NCBI GenBank assembly: GCA_015227615.1
Contig: JAALGZ010000021.1
Span: 558,001 to 622,000, forward strand
Origin: Labyrinthula sp. Ha
Taxonomy: Eukaryota > Sar > Bigyra > Labyrinthulida > Labyrinthulaceae
Length of the DNA: 64,000 nt
Reading direction: 5' to 3'
The position numbers and the translations under genes are program-made. The notes beneath the pieces were generated by a model, which saw only the letters and a program-made list of their open reading frames with translations, was not told the origin of the DNA and did not search any database. Positions 11,119 to 21,869 of this stretch are shown here, piece after piece; positions within the stretch are counted from its first letter, which is position 1; every line of letters begins with the position of its first letter.

Positions 11119-13399
11119 TTTTTTTATTATATTTTGGTTTGTTTTTGCACATGTATTTTCGATTTTGTCTTTTTATTATTTCAGGGACTGCAGTTTCTCT
11201 GATAATGTATAATATTCTATTTGTACTATTATTCAGTGTACTTTCTTATCAAATCAGGAGATAAAGCAGTAATATTTAAGTAAACTCTTCCAAGAAATAA
11301 GATTTACATTTCACTCTTAATATCATATTAGTCTAAGAACAAAAAATACAGTGTAACATAAAGATTAAAGGATAACAATTTTCCAAGTCGCTTTTTGTTA
11401 GGAGTATAGTGTTTTATACAGTTCTTAAACAAGTAATATTAATTTTATCTGTGATAGTTAATATTCTATACAAATAATAATATGTATTATTATTAATCTC
11501 AACAGTATTGACTATGTATAACCTGGGCAGTTTGTATGAAATCAAGGAATAATACGTTAAGTACTTAATTATAGGTTATATTATCACTTGCTGATAATTG
11601 ATATAAATATAATTGAAGTTGAATTTTTTCTTTGCCTCTTCTTATTAAAGTAAACTTATCTTCATTATTTTGAAAAAGAAAAAAAACTGAGAGTCATTCT
11701 TAAGAAATCTCACAAGTTTGAAATAACTAAAAAGTATTCATTCAAGTACGAAATTATGAATCAGAATTTGAGAAAAAATATTAAGTGGTACAATATCACC
11801 AATCGTTTTACATTCGAAATTTCTTGGTAAAAGTGTAAATTTACAACGTGAAGCTCTTTCCTTTGACTGTGATGTATTTAAGGATCCACAAACCGAAGGG
11901 TAACGGTGAAATAGCATAATATACCTTTCTCCTTAAACTTTAGAGTAGGCTCCTAATGCAGATTTAAGCAAAAATTAACATGAAATAAGGTACAGAAAAT
12001 ATAATTTTCATTTCAAGGCAATGAATGTACCTGGTGTGATGAGCTAATAATTTTTTGTTGGAGACTAATTAGATGTTCATAACTTCTTTGCCCAGTAGCG
12101 ACAACCTCTATGAACCATAAATCCAACAAGAAATAGTTTGAGCATAATATAGGTTTTCAAAGGCTCTAATATTCTCAAATATAGGTTAGGGTTACCCCAA
12201 TGTATGTAAAAACATAATTATTGGAATTGATCCCGTTATATTAGTGGATCTTTCTTTGCACTTTATGATCTTAATAAAAAATCACTATCTTTCACATTCA
12301 TTATATGGTCTATTATGTATCAGAATATCAATATAACTTTATTCTACTCTAAATAATTTTAAACTCTCGTCGTGAACTATTGGTAGCAAGCATCAAACCT
12401 GTTACTTAACTTCGTAGCATAAACTTCTGTCAAAACACGTCTAGGCTACAAAGTGCAACTTACTATACCATATATACACCACAGTTTCACAATTTGCAAT
12501 AAGTTTCAACTTTTTACACATTCAGCAATACATCTAACATCCGAAGTGCGCAATTACCCATATAATTTTAAGTGTCTCTGAGGACTAGGTAAAAAATAAG
12601 GTGGTTAAAGATGGAGAAGTTTAAGGAATAACTACTTGTTCTATAGTTTATCGTTCATTAAAAGATAACCAGAAGGTATGCAACTTAAAAAAATCCCCTG
12701 TCACCAAGTTCTCTAATGAGATCAACAAAGAGATTTTAGAAAATTAGGGCAATTAACGTGATACGAACTTGATGACACAAAGAAAAACTGTTTCCTTGTC
12801 CACCTGCAGGCTCTGCTTTCGACAATTCGGAAAGGTAAAATCAATGGAAAAGGTTTAAAGCTCCAAATAAGGAATTACTAGAACGGGAAATTGCTAGAAG
12901 AAATGCATACGTAACTGGAAGAGAATCTACGCCAGGCTAGTGCAATTACCAAAGTCGATTTAATCTAAGACTAAATTAGGATTTAGTTCTTCAGGTTACT
13001 ACAACCTTGATCAGCAGGGAAAGAAGGGAAAGTTGTCTTAAGGTTCATAAAACGTACTTCAAAACACAAGTACTCGGGTATTATCAAGTAGAAACTAAAA
13101 ACTAGGTGCAGCCCATTGGGCTATTAATTCATAATGGCCGAGTAGAAGTTTACTGGATAGGTGTGAGCAATGTTAACATATTTTCACAAGAATTTCTTCA
13201 ACAAGCCATCTGTGCCATCGAGTTATTCATGGAGGCGGTGTATCGAATGGAAACTCCTTCTACATAATTGCTGATTAATCATGACCTCGTTTGGTTAATA
13301 CCTCACTCATAACAGGTTCCCGCCCTAAGAAAGTGTGGATATTTCTTTGTTGATTTGACAACTTTTAAAAAACTAAGTTTTGGCTGATCAAAAAATTCT
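11119..13399. other. Gene desert
   Basis: AT-rich DNA without a convincing gene. From about 12.6 kb the plus strand shows interrupted coding-like stretches, for example NGRVEVYWIGVSNVN near 13.13 kb. These may be the upstream part of the decayed element at 13.9-15 kb, but I could not assign them. Confidence 0.4.
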
Positions 13400-13899
13400 T
13401 CATCTTGGACAAAATTTGGTATCAAAATGATATTTCACTAATTCACTCCCTGTAAAAGAACAAGAAATGAAGATAAAACTGAAGGATTAAATCCTATTAT
13501 TGCATCTTAAATTCTACTTAGAACAACTGGAGTCAAATCAACAATAATTTCAAAAGAAACGTGACATTGCTCCATAAACGTTTTTGGTGAATTCACCAAT
13601 TGATTATCTTGTTAATACATATCTTCAAAGTTTATTCTTATTAGTTTAGTCAGTGCCTTCAAAAAGTCGGAAATTTTATTAAAACTTTTAATCCCTTTCA
13701 CCAAAACAAAAATTTCAGGATTATTTGATTACAACAATATATATACTAGGCTCGTTACGCTGATTAATGCCTTCAATGATGGTTCTTCTTACGCGTCGCA
13801 GCACAAAATAGGATAAAAGAATTTTTTAATTTAAATAAATTCATAAATTATGTATGTAATGATTTTAGTTTTTTTTTTCTGTTATGGAAGTCATATATG

Positions 13900-14960
13900 A
13901 AAATGTGAAGGGGCAGCTATTCATGATATTCGTGGCCATTACTTTGAACTTAAAGCACTTGAAAATTTTTCTATAGCTCAAGAGATTATTATCTGGTATC
14001 AAAATACTAACCCAATAAAAAACAACGCCAACTAGATAATGCAGTTACTTACTGCAGGATAGGCTCTTAGATAACCTACATGTTCCAGTCATAGGAACGA
14101 TATAGAGAGATAATGGAGTTCATGCTTCTATTTCGTAATAATCAGAGCTGTGCAGATACTTAATATATCGGGAAAATCAGATGAGGATGATTGTGGTTGA
14201 GGTTATAGTGGGTTAAAAAAGTATAGAGCATATTTTTAACTATTTCATTCTAACTAGGACCCTATAATATTTATTCAAGTCTAATGGAATTTAAGAACAA
14301 CTAGAAGATATTACACCATGTATCAAAAGTATAGGTATCGCCCGGATAAGGCTAATTGTTTTAATATTTTCTCATTATATAGTTTCCATAAAAATTGAGA
14401 AACAAAGTCTTAGAGCTTTCTGTTAAATCAGTAGCTAGACTGATAATTGAAGGACATTTTTTTACTGAAACGAGCATCACAATAGTATTCATATCTCTTC
14501 CATAATTAAACTACCATTTTTATCCAATAAGTTGTTTACTTTGTTAATATTTGACATTTTTTTCTCAACTAATCTTGCAGTTTTAATACTTTCAGTTTAT
14601 TATATAAGTTAACTAAAGTTTCCAAGCTATAAGACCCTTCGCGTCTACTGATATAAGATATATCCGTTTCTAAGAAGGTTAACAATGCCAATTTCGTTAC
14701 ATTACCAGCAGACGCTGAAATCCAAAGTTTCAAACAACATAATTGGCTAGACAAACCCATAAGAAATGGTCTAACCAAAAACAAAATAACTTATAAATGG
14801 GTCAAACCAAGGTTTGAATTGAATCTGCAATCCATGAGCCAATACAAAATATAGAGAAAGAAGAAATAAGTAGAAATATTGACCAAGTTCAAATTAAAGA
14901 TTCAAGAAGTTTGGAAAAGTTGCTTAATTTCAGGATAGTAAAATGCAGAAAAAGCGATTA
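13900..14960 (+). mobile_element. Possible Ty1/copia-like retrotransposon fossil
   Basis: Two motifs occur in the order expected for a copia-type pol region on the plus strand. One is an integrase-like IxRDNG signature at about 14103-14117. The other is a stretch at about 14705-14815 resembling the start of the copia reverse transcriptase, with EIQSFKQHNW followed by ITYKWVKPR. A primer-binding-site-like TGGTATCA lies upstream at about 13425. The element is old and heavily broken, and its LTRs were not found. Assignment rests on short motifs only. Confidence 0.3.
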
Positions 14961-17900
14961 GTATGTCAGTATTCCAAAGAAAACTTTAAATCAATATACA
15001 AAACACCGGTAAAAGGTTTTGGGTGATTTTATTCATTCAAGATGGGTTATTTTAAACGTAAGTATTAAGTTTAAAGTTCATGATATCTAAATATGGTTTT
15101 AATGACATCTATGAATATATTACTCGTTAAGAAATAAATTCATTTGGTACTAAGATAATAATCTGGAAATAAATATATGAAGAAAAGAACTTTATTCGAA
15201 ATCCTTTGTAACTGAATCAGACATGGTGACAGAAAATGCTACAATACGCGGAAACATTCTACGAGGTTTTGTAAAAATTTTGTTTCTCATTAAATGTAGC
15301 GATAATAATGATTACAAGTGGTTCTCGGGATAGAGGTAATGATAATGCAATGTACTGTACAAATTTGTTTGTTATTAATAGTTTGTTTTAGTTATATTAA
15401 GATAGATCCATGGCTGTTGAGAAAACTCAATTAGATTTAATGTCAAGAGTGGTGAAAAATAAGATGAATAAAATACATATATGCACTTCAAACCAAGAAA
15501 AGTAAACTTGCGAGCAAACTTGATGTGATCTTAGTGGAATATTAACAATTCATGGCAGTTTCATATTTAATACACAGAATTCTGATCCCACGCTAGTTTA
15601 AGCACAAGAAATATGTTGGGTTTTGCAAGGTGTTGACAGAATTAAACCATATAAGTTCTAGCTAACTATGTTTAATAGTACTGATTTTTTAGCCAAGGCT
15701 ACAATAGAATCTATAATAGTGAACCCAAAATACAAGAAAACATTTCTTGTAATTTCTCCGGTTTATATAGTCATATAAGGTGATAAGCTAGCAGGGTATA
15801 GAGCAGGACTGAGAAGAAAAGTCATCTGTGAGTTGGGATTTTAACCCTACATACAACCTTGATAACTTTCTTGTGGAAATATTTGTGAAGCTTTGTAAGC
15901 AACTGCTTCGTGATTTTCTAATATATTTGAAGAATCCTGTATTGTTGAGATATGGAATTGGTTTGTTTTCTAGTACAGAGGAAGATGGTAGATATAGTTT
16001 ATACCTTCTTTGCAGTTATTTAATTGTGTTATTCGAAATCGCCCGTGACTACATCTTATTACCGTATATATTACAGATACTTAAACAAGCTCTTGGAACA
16101 TCTTGATAAGTGAATTAAACAAAATACTTATCACCAGCCATAGTAATGCACCTAAAAACAAAGAATAATAGCGATTGAGGTCCAAGCAAAGTTTTATTTT
16201 AAGATAAGACGTATGCCCATCAACCTAAATAGCGTACAAAGTAGTCACCCGAAAACATAATGTGTGTTATTTTCTACTGGTAATAAGCTCTTGGAAGAAA
16301 CTAAATGCTCGGAATAGTGACAGAAGAAGCTTATAACACCGCATTAATAATTATGATTGTATGGATTGTCAATTCATATGGGGTTTGGAAAGATAAACAT
16401 CGTGCTGGGTAAGCCTGACATTAGTTTCCATTCAACTATGAAAAGTGCGGTTTGTAGAGAGGGGAAGAACAAGTCAAACGTCAATAACATGAACTCTTTC
16501 AGAGTTATCCCGTGGCTAAGACTTACACTGTACTAGTCACAAGCATTTTCTCCACTCTTCCCACTTCAAAATATCAAGACTATACCCAGGCCATTTGACT
16601 CTTCTGAGGGCAATAATAGTAAACCCAGGTCAGATTCTTCTGTTTCTTGAAATTATATACCCCAGAATACTTAATTCGTTTATTTTTTGGAAAAAAGCCA
16701 AGTTCCATATTAATCATATTTATTGTTGCAATATAGAGTCTCTAGAAGCATTCTAGCACATTCAATGATAAGAAATATGTCTTGGACAGTTGTTCTAGGG
16801 CCTAAATCTGCAGCCATATCCACTTTGCATGCGAAGTTACCTACGTTTTAGCATCTACACTTTAAATAATTTCTAAATCTAATCACTAAACATATTTTGA
16901 ATTGAAAATTCAAGCACTTCACCGCGGGTCCAATAGACATCAACATAGCTCAAAATCACATGCTAACCATGTGTATACATAATTATTGTAACTTAAAACG
17001 TGTAATATCGAACGAACTTGGCTACTCATCCCTAATTTACCCGAACAGGTGCAAGTACAGCTTCCTTTCGTCTGCTTTGAATTTAAACCTGTAGTCTGGT
17101 TACTTCTTCAGGTGACCATCCAGAACTGTAGCTACTACATTTTATAACCTGTTTTTAGATGGAGTATATCCATTATATATCTCCATATTCTGAACTATGA
17201 GAGCACCATGTTTGTTTTCTGAATGCAGAGATACAGGAGTTTACTTCATTTAAGTGTACTGACGCACTTCATCTCAAAATATACTTCGTATTTCATTTTG
17301 ACCTACTCCAACTGCTGCCTAGAATAACTTGGAACAAATAGAATGTACTCTACAACCAAAACGCTATTATCATCTTCAGTTGATATATTAATATTCACAT
17401 CATACTATAATAAAGCGGTTTTGTTTATTTGGATGAGCTTTATGCTCCTTGCGTCAGTTGTATCCTTACCTAAATCTGGTGTGGCGTGAGGTAGTGTCCC
17501 TAACGCAACTTACAGTGCACTGTAAATTCTGAGTGCTTCACAAGATTTTTTTTATTTATATTTTATTGGTTTGCAAAATAGCGTGTATCTTAAGTGAATA
17601 AATAGAATCAGCGCGGACCTTCTAGCTGTTTAGTTTTTTTATTCTACTATTGTGTATTCGTACTTGCACTTCGATCAGTTTTTATATTAACTGACTCAAC
17701 TCGTTCTTATACTCTTATCAAAGCTTTTTGATTTGGTGCAATCTATCTTTTGTTGTTTGACAATGCACTTTCTTTATTTGGGGGAGTTAGTTCTTGTAGT
17801 AAAGGATTGGGGATTCTGTTTCCAGCTTTAGAAAGACCTATTTTCCAACAATCTCCCTCGCGGTTCAAACCATTACGCTGTATAAAAAGTTACCTGATAG

Positions 17901-19550
17901 ATTTTCAAGCTCCTGCTGCACCTGTATTTCTTTTTAAGTTACAGTAGAATGTTTGAATTGAACTGATTTTCCTATGTTGTAGGTGGAATGTTATCATCAA
18001 GACATCTAATGTCGAGATGACTTAACGGTTTACCTGATTCTCTATATGAGGAACTTTGTGAAAGAATCTATGAGTACCAGCATACAATATTCAACAGGAG
18101 AATGATTATCAAAATATTGAGTTGAGGTCGATCCTAAGGGAGAGGTATATCGAACTTCTATTTTCCAAATAAAAAACGATAGTAGCAAATAACGGTTACC
18201 TTGTTTCTAAGCGAATAGGCATGTTATAAGTATGAAAATTATCTTTCACTCAGATTTATGGCCTGTTTTGGCCTGCGTTACTCGTTTTTCATGTTCATGT
18301 CCCTAGTCTATTGATTGTTTTACCAGCTGTTATGAAGATGATGAAGTTCAAGAAACTCAAGTGCTCAATGTCAAGGCAAACCAACTATCCTGAAGGTGGA
18401 ATACCTTTCTCAGGTGAATATAGCCCTAGCTGACTCTTTATTGGTGTACTTATTTGTTAAGCTCTTCGGTTTGTGAATAATCTTAGGGTTTTTCTACACT
18501 TCTACATATCTACTGAACCTTGATGTATAATTATGCTTAATGAAGCCGTTAATGTAGGAGTTTAACTATTTTAAAACATAGTTTATAGAGTTCTTAAATT
18601 CTTTCTTAACTGTCTTTAGAATTAAATTTAACATCACGCGATAAAAGATGCTCTTTGCCTATATTTACGAAAGCAACTTAGCGGATATAACGCTGGAACT
18701 AGGTTATCAACTTGAATTTGTTGTATCTACCTCGCTCTTACGTTTTATTGCTCTTTTGGATGCTATGACCTATTCTTTTTATAGCTCTAGTTCCCACTTG
18801 GTGCTACATTGCGATGCAAAAGTCTATTTAGCTCTCTCTTTCAAAGTTGTTACTATTGCTTGCATCTTAATTTTTCAAAACAGCCAATTAAAGAAAAATC
18901 CTATTATAGGCGCAATAACACTTTAAAACTTTAACGATTCTCTTAATATACTAATATTATAATTCATCTAACCACAGAGGTGGTTACACAGAACTTTACT
19001 CTCATGAAGTTAGCGACCCTCTTTCTCCCAAATATTTATTTCTTCTACCTCATCTATGTTTTGACTTCTAAGAATAGTATTTTCTACATATATATTCTTT
19101 ATTTGTTTATTGTCCAAGTCAACTAGGACAAAGATATATAGTGACGTATTGTTACCAGATTATTAATTTAACGTTCACCATTCATTGCAAGTTAGTACAA
19201 AATTCCAAAAAATTAGAAATATATTTATCCAATCAAATATACTAATCAACCAATCATATGACTACTTTTCTGACTAAGCAATTACCATAACTCTTTATAC
19301 TAAGAATATTTATTTAACAAACTGGCTTGAGGTTAATTGCCGGGAGTATTAATAAATAGAGTTAACTCTAAATATGATATTTTTCAAGTTAATTTAATGT
19401 GAGAAACTATAAGTTAAACGAATATTTTAGACTCTAAGCAGAATTGGTCATTTTGCGCACCAGAACGAAGATAAAAAAAGAACCCGTCGCCAGGATTAGA
19501 AAAGTTCCGCACTTGCTGGTAATTATAGTTGGCTTAGAAATCAATAAGCT
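14961..19550. other. Gene desert
   Basis: About 4.6 kb of AT-rich DNA. Open frames of 65-92 codons at 15828-16106, 17750-17947 and 18648-18926 show no recognisable motif and no conserved neighbours. The first could belong to the tail of the preceding fossil. Nothing else was recognised. Confidence 0.45.
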
Positions 19551-20438
19551 ATGCAAAAACAGAAAAAGACAATAAGAGTAAGACGTTTTCAAGAAGAAAA
19601 CTCAGCAAACACCAGTCATGAGTTTCTTGGTGAGGAGAATATAAACTCACCAGCTGAGAGAGGAATTTACGACGACCGAAGAAGAGTTCCAGAACAATCC
19701 GAAAGAATGGAAGCCTTTCCACCGACTCGACAGTCACCCTTTTCAGTTCAACTTGATCCTACGCAATTAAGTATTTCTTCTTATGAGGAAAATATTGAAA
19801 AAGAGAAGGCATTGACCACATATATGAACACATCTGCTGTGAAAAAATATAAAACACTCGGTCTTCCTCTTCCTGAAGTTAAACCAAAGAAAAATAAAGG
19901 TGGGCTCAGTACAATTTTTGAAAGAAGTCTTCTTCAATCCTTTACGTCTCCCAAATCTTCCGAACAAAGTTTAGAAGCAGCAGATAGACAGAGAAAATTA
20001 GAACAAATTCGAAGAAGAACAAGAGTTTATTGCTCTGCAATAATTTTATCTCTGGCAGCTTTGGCTGTTTTAGTTGGATTATTTACTCTTAGTGAAGAAG
20101 ACAAAAATCAAGGAGAAAATGAGAACGACTTGGAAGATGATTTTGAAATACCTGAAGTTGAAGACTTAGCTGCAATCTGTGCACAAGTTGACTTTGATTT
20201 AGATGGTGATAATGCGTTTTGTATAAGTGATACTCTTTGGGTGAGATGTGTAGATGGACAAATAGATCCTGATGAAGAAGATGCTGAGGTAAGAAATTGT
20301 GTAAACTCTCCTGGAACTGGTTTATGTCCTTGTGCACTAAATATCGTTGTTGAAGATTCGTTTCCTTGTGGTGAAGATGATGTTTCAAATGATAGTATAA
20401 ATTGTGACCCAGTTGTGTTACTTGAAAGTAGAAACTAG
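19551..20438 (+). CDS. Type II membrane protein with acidic 8-Cys ectodomain, copy A
   Basis: A 295-residue protein. A basic, polar cytosolic region (1-158) contains the block NIEKEKALTTYM...YKTLGLPLPEVKPK at about 81-113. One membrane span (about 160-180) preceded by RRRTR follows, then an acidic ectodomain (193-295) with eight cysteines at 210, 224, 233, 250, 259, 261, 273 and 285. The DFDLDGD sequence at 214-220 resembles a calcium-binding DxDxDG loop. Positive charges before the span predict a type II topology with the cysteine domain outside or in the lumen. The convergent gene at 20734-21639 is a paralogue: the cytosolic halves share only blocks, while the ectodomains are nearly identical. 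No family was recognised. The pattern of cysteines and aromatics loosely recalls small carbohydrate-binding modules, which is speculation. Confidence 0.85.
   Translation: MQKQKKTIRVRRFQEENSANTSHEFLGEENINSPAERGIYDDRRRVPEQSERMEAFPPTRQSPFSVQLDPTQLSISSYEENIEKEKALTTYMNTSAVKKYKTLGLPLPEVKPKKNKGGLSTIFERSLLQSFTSPKSSEQSLEAADRQRKLEQIRRRTRVYCSAIILSLAALAVLVGLFTLSEEDKNQGENENDLEDDFEIPEVEDLAAICAQVDFDLDGDNAFCISDTLWVRCVDGQIDPDEEDAEVRNCVNSPGTGLCPCALNIVVEDSFPCGEDDVSNDSINCDPVVLLESRN
20130..20416 (+). repeat. Left arm of a 287-bp inverted repeat
   Basis: This arm is the reverse complement of 20753-21039 with only two mismatches (about 99.3% identity), with no gap. It encodes the acidic 8-cysteine ectodomain of copy A, from LEDDFEIPEVE to CDPVV. 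Identity breaks off sharply at both ends: immediately upstream the genes differ, and downstream they differ from the last few codons. The arms are separated by 336 bp. Confidence 0.95.
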
Positions 20439-20733
20439 TACTAGTAATTTTGTTCCTTTCTTTTTTTTGAGTAAACAATATTTGTACTGGTTGTGTAGTA
20501 TATAAACTTTAAGGCTCTCAAAATACTTTTTTTGCACTGAAACAAATCAAAAACAACTACTAAAACAAACGGGAGTGTAAAGCTTGTAACAAGCAAAATT
20601 TGACTACTTTTGACAAATTAGAGCTGAAGTCCATACAAAACCTTCAAAATTTGCCATTTTAATTATTCTACTCTTAACGCTAGTCTTAGTTCAAAATCTA
20701 TATCAAAACAATTTTTTCTTAATATATGAAAAT

Positions 20734-21639
20734 CTAAAGAGTTTCTATCAATACAACTGGGTCACAATTTATACTATCATTTGAAACATCATCTTCACCA
20801 CAAGGAAACGAATCTTCAACAACGATATTTAGTGCACAAGGACATAAACCAGTTCCAGGAGAGTTTACACAATTTCTTACCTCAGCATCTTCTTCATCAG
20901 GATCTATTTGTCCATCTACACATCTCACCCAAAGAGTATCACTTATACAAAACGCATTATCTCCATCTAAATCAAAGTCAACTTGTGCACAGATTGCAGC
21001 TAAGTTTTCAACTTCAGGTATTTCAAAATCATCTTCCAAATCCTTCTTATTTTCTTCTTGATTATTCTCATCGGGATTTACCTTAGGGTAAAATATAAAT
21101 ACAGCAATAAAAATGGCAAATAAAAGTACTAAGAAAAAAATTCCAAAGAGAAGAAACTTCATTCGTCTTAATCCCTTTCGTTGTTTACTTATTCTTTCAG
21201 CCACATCATAATCCAATGAAATAGTCCTAGAACTTCCAAATGAATTTGGAAAATCTCTGTCATAATAAGATACTTTTTTCTTTCTGCTTTGTTTTGGTAT
21301 AAATTCAGGAATTGGGAGACCTAAAAGCTGATAATCTTGTGCAGCAGGAGTCTTCATGTACTTTGACAAAGCTTTCTCACGTTCAAGATTGTTGGTGTAA
21401 GTATCCACAGTAGCTCTACTATTATGCAAATGAGAAGAGTAAGAGAAACGAAGAGTTGGTGGAAAGGCAGCAATTTTTAAAGAGTTCAAACCTCCTCTTA
21501 TTACAGATTCTCCATTTGTAGCTACGGAATCTCTGACACTCTGGTGTATAGATGATTGGCAAGTAGAAGATGGATTATTATTTTTTTCTTTTTCATTCTT
21601 TGTAAACTTTGGTGCTATATAAACCTTCGGCTTTTCCAT
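20734..21639 (-). CDS. Type II membrane protein with acidic 8-Cys ectodomain, copy B
   Basis: A 301-residue paralogue of the gene at 19551-20438, convergent with it across 295 bp. The cytosolic region (1-158) shares AFPPT and the block NLEREKALSKYM...YQLLGLPIPEFIPK with copy A but is otherwise diverged. The membrane span is at about 161-184, preceded by basic residues (KQRKGLRRMK). The ectodomain (about 200-298) has the same eight cysteines and DFDLDGD loop as copy A, with one conservative replacement (D to N) before the last codons. No signal peptide, consistent with a signal-anchor protein. A foldback sequence lies about 100 bp upstream of the start. Function unknown. The divergence of the inner half with identity of the outer half suggests a shared ligand or fold but different cytosolic partners; that is inference. 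Confidence 0.85.
   Translation of the reverse strand: MEKPKVYIAPKFTKNEKEKNNNPSSTCQSSIHQSVRDSVATNGESVIRGGLNSLKIAAFPPTLRFSYSSHLHNSRATVDTYTNNLEREKALSKYMKTPAAQDYQLLGLPIPEFIPKQSRKKKVSYYDRDFPNSFGSSRTISLDYDVAERISKQRKGLRRMKFLLFGIFFLVLLFAIFIAVFIFYPKVNPDENNQEENKKDLEDDFEIPEVENLAAICAQVDFDLDGDNAFCISDTLWVRCVDGQIDPDEEDAEVRNCVNSPGTGLCPCALNIVVEDSFPCGEDDVSNDSINCDPVVLIETL
20753..21039 (-). repeat. Right arm of the 287-bp inverted repeat
   Basis: The partner of 20130-20416, encoding the ectodomain of copy B on the minus strand. Both synonymous and replacement sites are preserved, unlike the upstream halves of the two genes. This points to recent copying of sequence between the arms rather than to protein-level selection alone. 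Confidence 0.95.
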
Positions 21640-21737
21640 GCTTAGTTTTTTTTATAATAAAAAAGTACTATTAAATATGTAGTGTGTTCTTTAAAGTATA
21701 AATTCTGTACCATTAGTTTTCAATATATTGTGCCTTG

Positions 21738-21869
21738 GGCGTTGAATACGGATAAGTGTAGAGTTATTAGTAGTAAGTATAGACCTAGTTAACATATGGT
21801 TAACTAGTAAGTGAGTTTGCTAAAAATCGGTAAGTTAGTGATAACGGCAGTTTGTCCGCATTCAGCACC
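21738..21869. repeat. Foldback sequence upstream of copy B
   Basis: An 18-bp arm at 21738-21755 pairs with 21852-21869 at 14 of 18 positions. All four differences are transitions and two of them leave G-T wobble pairs. Near the centre a second perfect palindrome has 9-bp arms, CTAGTTAAC (21785-21793) and GTTAACTAG (21799-21807), around ATATG. It starts 99 bp upstream of the start codon of copy B. It could be a small foldback transposon remnant or a structured regulatory sequence. Confidence 0.55.

Noticed and set aside
20089-20478. Long antisense frame inside copy A, and its mirror at 20781-21086 in copy B
   Set aside because: Both are antisense shadows of the acidic ectodomain; they match each other only because the two genes form an inverted repeat.
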